DNA of 64,000 nt, from the NCBI RefSeq assembly GCF_002419965.1, contig NZ_DIHC01000015.1:1-64000 (forward strand), in the 5' to 3' direction. This document shows positions 62,576 to 64,000 of the stretch, piece by piece. Both the position numbers and the translations under genes were made by a program. Position 1 is the first letter of the stretch. Each line of letters begins with the position of its first letter. The notes under the pieces were generated by a model. It did no database searches. It saw only the letters and a program-made list of their open reading frames with translations, and was not told the DNA's origin. Source of the stretch: Pseudomonas sp. UBA5706. Lineage in GTDB: Bacteria; Pseudomonadota; Gammaproteobacteria; Pseudomonadales; Pseudomonadaceae.

Positions 62576-63433
62576 ATGCGCAAAGATCCGTATGACGACG
62601 TCGATAACGTCCCAAGCCTCAGCGCTAAAGATGATGACGACGATTTCATCCCGACTGGCAGTGCCCGCGAGCGCACCACGGTGTATTCACGCTCCACGCC
62701 GGTGGTCAAGGTCAAAGCACCCGGAACCGGTGCACTGTGGGCATTGATCGGTGCGCTGATCATCGCATTCTGTGGCCTGGGCTGGTGGAGTTTCCAGCAG
62801 ATGTCCCTAATGGAGCAGCAACTGGTCGCGACCCAGGAAAGCTTCGCGCGTATCAGCGAGGAGGCAGCCGGAAGGCTGCAGGATATTTCCGGCAAAGTCG
62901 TGGCGACGCAATCCGTGGCCAACAGTGGCGGCGAAGCGTTGAAAGCGCAGATCAAGGCCTTGCAGGATCAACTGGAAGATCAGAGCAGACAGCAGCAAGG
63001 CGCGGCCGGGGTGCAGGGCGGGCTGGATAAACGGCTTGAGCAGATTGCCGTGCAGGCCACCCAGCAGCAGACGACCAATCAGCAATTACAGGATCAGTTG
63101 AAGGCTGTGACTGCAGAGCTGGCAGCGTTGAAGACTGCGCTGCCCGATGGAAAGTCGGCGCAGTTGGAGCAGGAGCGGCTGGATTCGCAGATCAAGGGTT
63201 TGAGTGCGGATGTGGCGAATTTGAAGAAAAGCAATAACAGCCAGGCGATTGAGCGGCTTGAACAGGACATGATCGTGCTCAAGAGTGAGCAGGATAATCG
63301 TCCGGCGGCGTCTTCGTCAGGGGCCAGTATTCAGGAATTTGATGCGTTTCGTGGGCAGATGACCCGGAGTTTGAATACGTTGCAGAGTCAGATTCAAACG
63401 CTGTCGCAGCAAATCAATTCCCGGGCGCAGTAG
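62576..63433 (+). CDS. Single-pass membrane protein with coiled coil
   Basis: The protein has 285 residues from the ATG at 62576 (MRKDPYDDVDNV), which gives an acidic cytoplasmic tail; a start at 62537 is possible. A single membrane helix (about 50-70, LWALIGALIIAFCGLGWW) is followed by a long periplasmic coiled coil rich in Gln (MEQQLVATQESFARI to QTLSQQINS). No family with a known function is recognised. It lies 81 bases after the epimerase gene and may be cotranscribed with it. Confidence 0.85.
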   Translation: MRKDPYDDVDNVPSLSAKDDDDDFIPTGSARERTTVYSRSTPVVKVKAPGTGALWALIGALIIAFCGLGWWSFQQMSLMEQQLVATQESFARISEEAAGRLQDISGKVVATQSVANSGGEALKAQIKALQDQLEDQSRQQQGAAGVQGGLDKRLEQIAVQATQQQTTNQQLQDQLKAVTAELAALKTALPDGKSAQLEQERLDSQIKGLSADVANLKKSNNSQAIERLEQDMIVLKSEQDNRPAASSSGASIQEFDAFRGQMTRSLNTLQSQIQTLSQQINSRAQ

Positions 63434-63470
63434 TCTTTCGAGGTGCGGCAATTGGCCAGTTAATGGTTGT

Positions 63471-63555
63471 TGATCGTTCCGCTGCTCTGCGTCCGATAGC
63501 TGCATGAGGCGCCGCTTCGAATGATGTATTCCCACGCGGCGCGTGGGAACGATCA
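63471..63555. repeat. P. syringae-type intergenic palindrome
   Basis: TGATCGTTCC (63471-63480) and GGAACGATCA (63546-63555) are inverted ends enclosing CTCTGCGTCC, TTCCCACGC and GCGTGGGAA. This matches a dispersed palindromic repeat common between genes in P. syringae and relatives, in a partly decayed form. It lies between two convergent genes. Confidence 0.7.
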
Positions 63556-63580
63556 CTTCACAACGGCACATTCAATCCGT

Positions 63581-64000
63581 TCATTGCAATGCCGGATAAT
63601 CTACATACCCGACCGGCCCGTTGCCGTAAAACGTCTCAGGATGTGCCTCGTTCAGCGGCGCATTGTTCGCCAACCGCGCAGGCAGGTCGGGGTTCGCAAT
63701 GAACGCCACACCAAATGCAACGGCGTCAGCCTTGCCGCTGGCCAGCCACTCATTGGCGCTGTCCCTGGTGAACTTCTCGTTAGCGATGAACACCCCGCCA
63801 AATGCCTCTTTCAGTCGCGGCGCCAGGCTGTCGTCCAATTCACGCTCACGGGCGCAGATGAAGGCGATGCCACGCTTGCCCAGTTCCCTAGCCACGTAGG
63901 TAAACGTCTCTGCCAGGTTATCGTCACCCATGTCGTGAGCATCGGCGCGGGGTGCCAAATGCACGCCAACCCGGCCTGCGCCCCAGACCTCAACGACCGC
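63581..64000 (-). CDS. nemA: Old yellow enzyme family oxidoreductase, NemA type (partial, 5' end outside window)
   Basis: The reading frame enters from the right edge and ends at 63581, giving the last 139 residues. VEVWGAGRVGVHLAPRADAH holds the FMN-phosphate-near region of old yellow enzymes, and KADAVAFGVAFIANPDLPAR is the conserved C-terminal barrel strand (FMN phosphate site). It ends in GPVGYVDYPALQ. NemA-type enzymes reduce N-ethylmaleimide, nitrate esters and other electrophiles with NADPH. Substrate is not shown by sequence. Confidence 0.9.
   Translation of the reverse strand, partial: AVVEVWGAGRVGVHLAPRADAHDMGDDNLAETFTYVARELGKRGIAFICARERELDDSLAPRLKEAFGGVFIANEKFTRDSANEWLASGKADAVAFGVAFIANPDLPARLANNAPLNEAHPETFYGNGPVGYVDYPALQ

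Overview
The window is a chromosomal segment of a Pseudomonas, most likely of the P. syringae/P. fluorescens lineage. The gene order follows P. aeruginosa PAO1 from about PA4426 (dolP) to PA4360, as far as I recall it. The intergenic REP/REPIN sequences and a GATCGTTCC...GGAACGATC palindrome are of the fluorescent-Pseudomonas type. No plasmid, prophage, IS element, CRISPR array or tRNA was seen.

Region 1 (1-2547) is the accessory edge. Two tandem minus-strand lipoproteins of the SUMF1/formylglycine-generating-enzyme fold (the left one cut by the window edge) sit in gene-poor DNA that also holds coding-like scraps. Region 2 (2548-6058, minus) is the envelope operon lpoA-yraN-gmhA-dolP. It diverges from rsmI, which is followed by the RNase P RNA gene.

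Region 3 (7834-25808, plus) is a complete division and cell wall (dcw) cluster: mraZ-rsmH-ftsL-ftsI-murE-murF-mraY-murD-ftsW-murG-murC-ddlB-ftsQ-ftsA-ftsZ-lpxC. Most junctions overlap by 1-11 bases. A sigma70-type promoter and a three-repeat MraZ operator lie in front, and a strong terminator follows lpxC. Together these genes make lipid II, build the divisome, and commit lipid A synthesis.

Region 4 (25880-45201) holds conserved housekeeping genes: dciA (divergent) and secA, argJ, a Nudix-ThiE fusion, a cobalamin adenosyltransferase with a sensor kinase, panE, yajQ, mscS, a triple tandem REPIN array, ampG with an alkyltransferase-like protein, a DUF481 protein, a HugZ-like protein, fxsA, and groESL behind a sigma32-like promoter.

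Region 5 (45466-49961) is the ColRS locus: a PAP2 phosphatase, colR, colS, an InaA-type kinase and a small membrane protein. A near-perfect match to the ColR binding consensus lies upstream of the PAP2 gene.

Region 6 (50262-56149, minus) is an imelysin/di-heme oxidoreductase/DUF1513 locus that is probably iron-linked. A double-AP2-domain protein is inserted in its middle.

Region 7 (56426-64000) contains bifA (c-di-GMP phosphodiesterase), sodB, divergent argO/argP, an extended SDR epimerase, a coiled-coil membrane protein and the 3' end of a nemA-type old yellow enzyme. Most of the window is orthodox. The least explained parts are the SUMF1 tandem, the scraps around it, the AP2 insertion, the REPIN array and the nested inverted repeat between secA and argJ.
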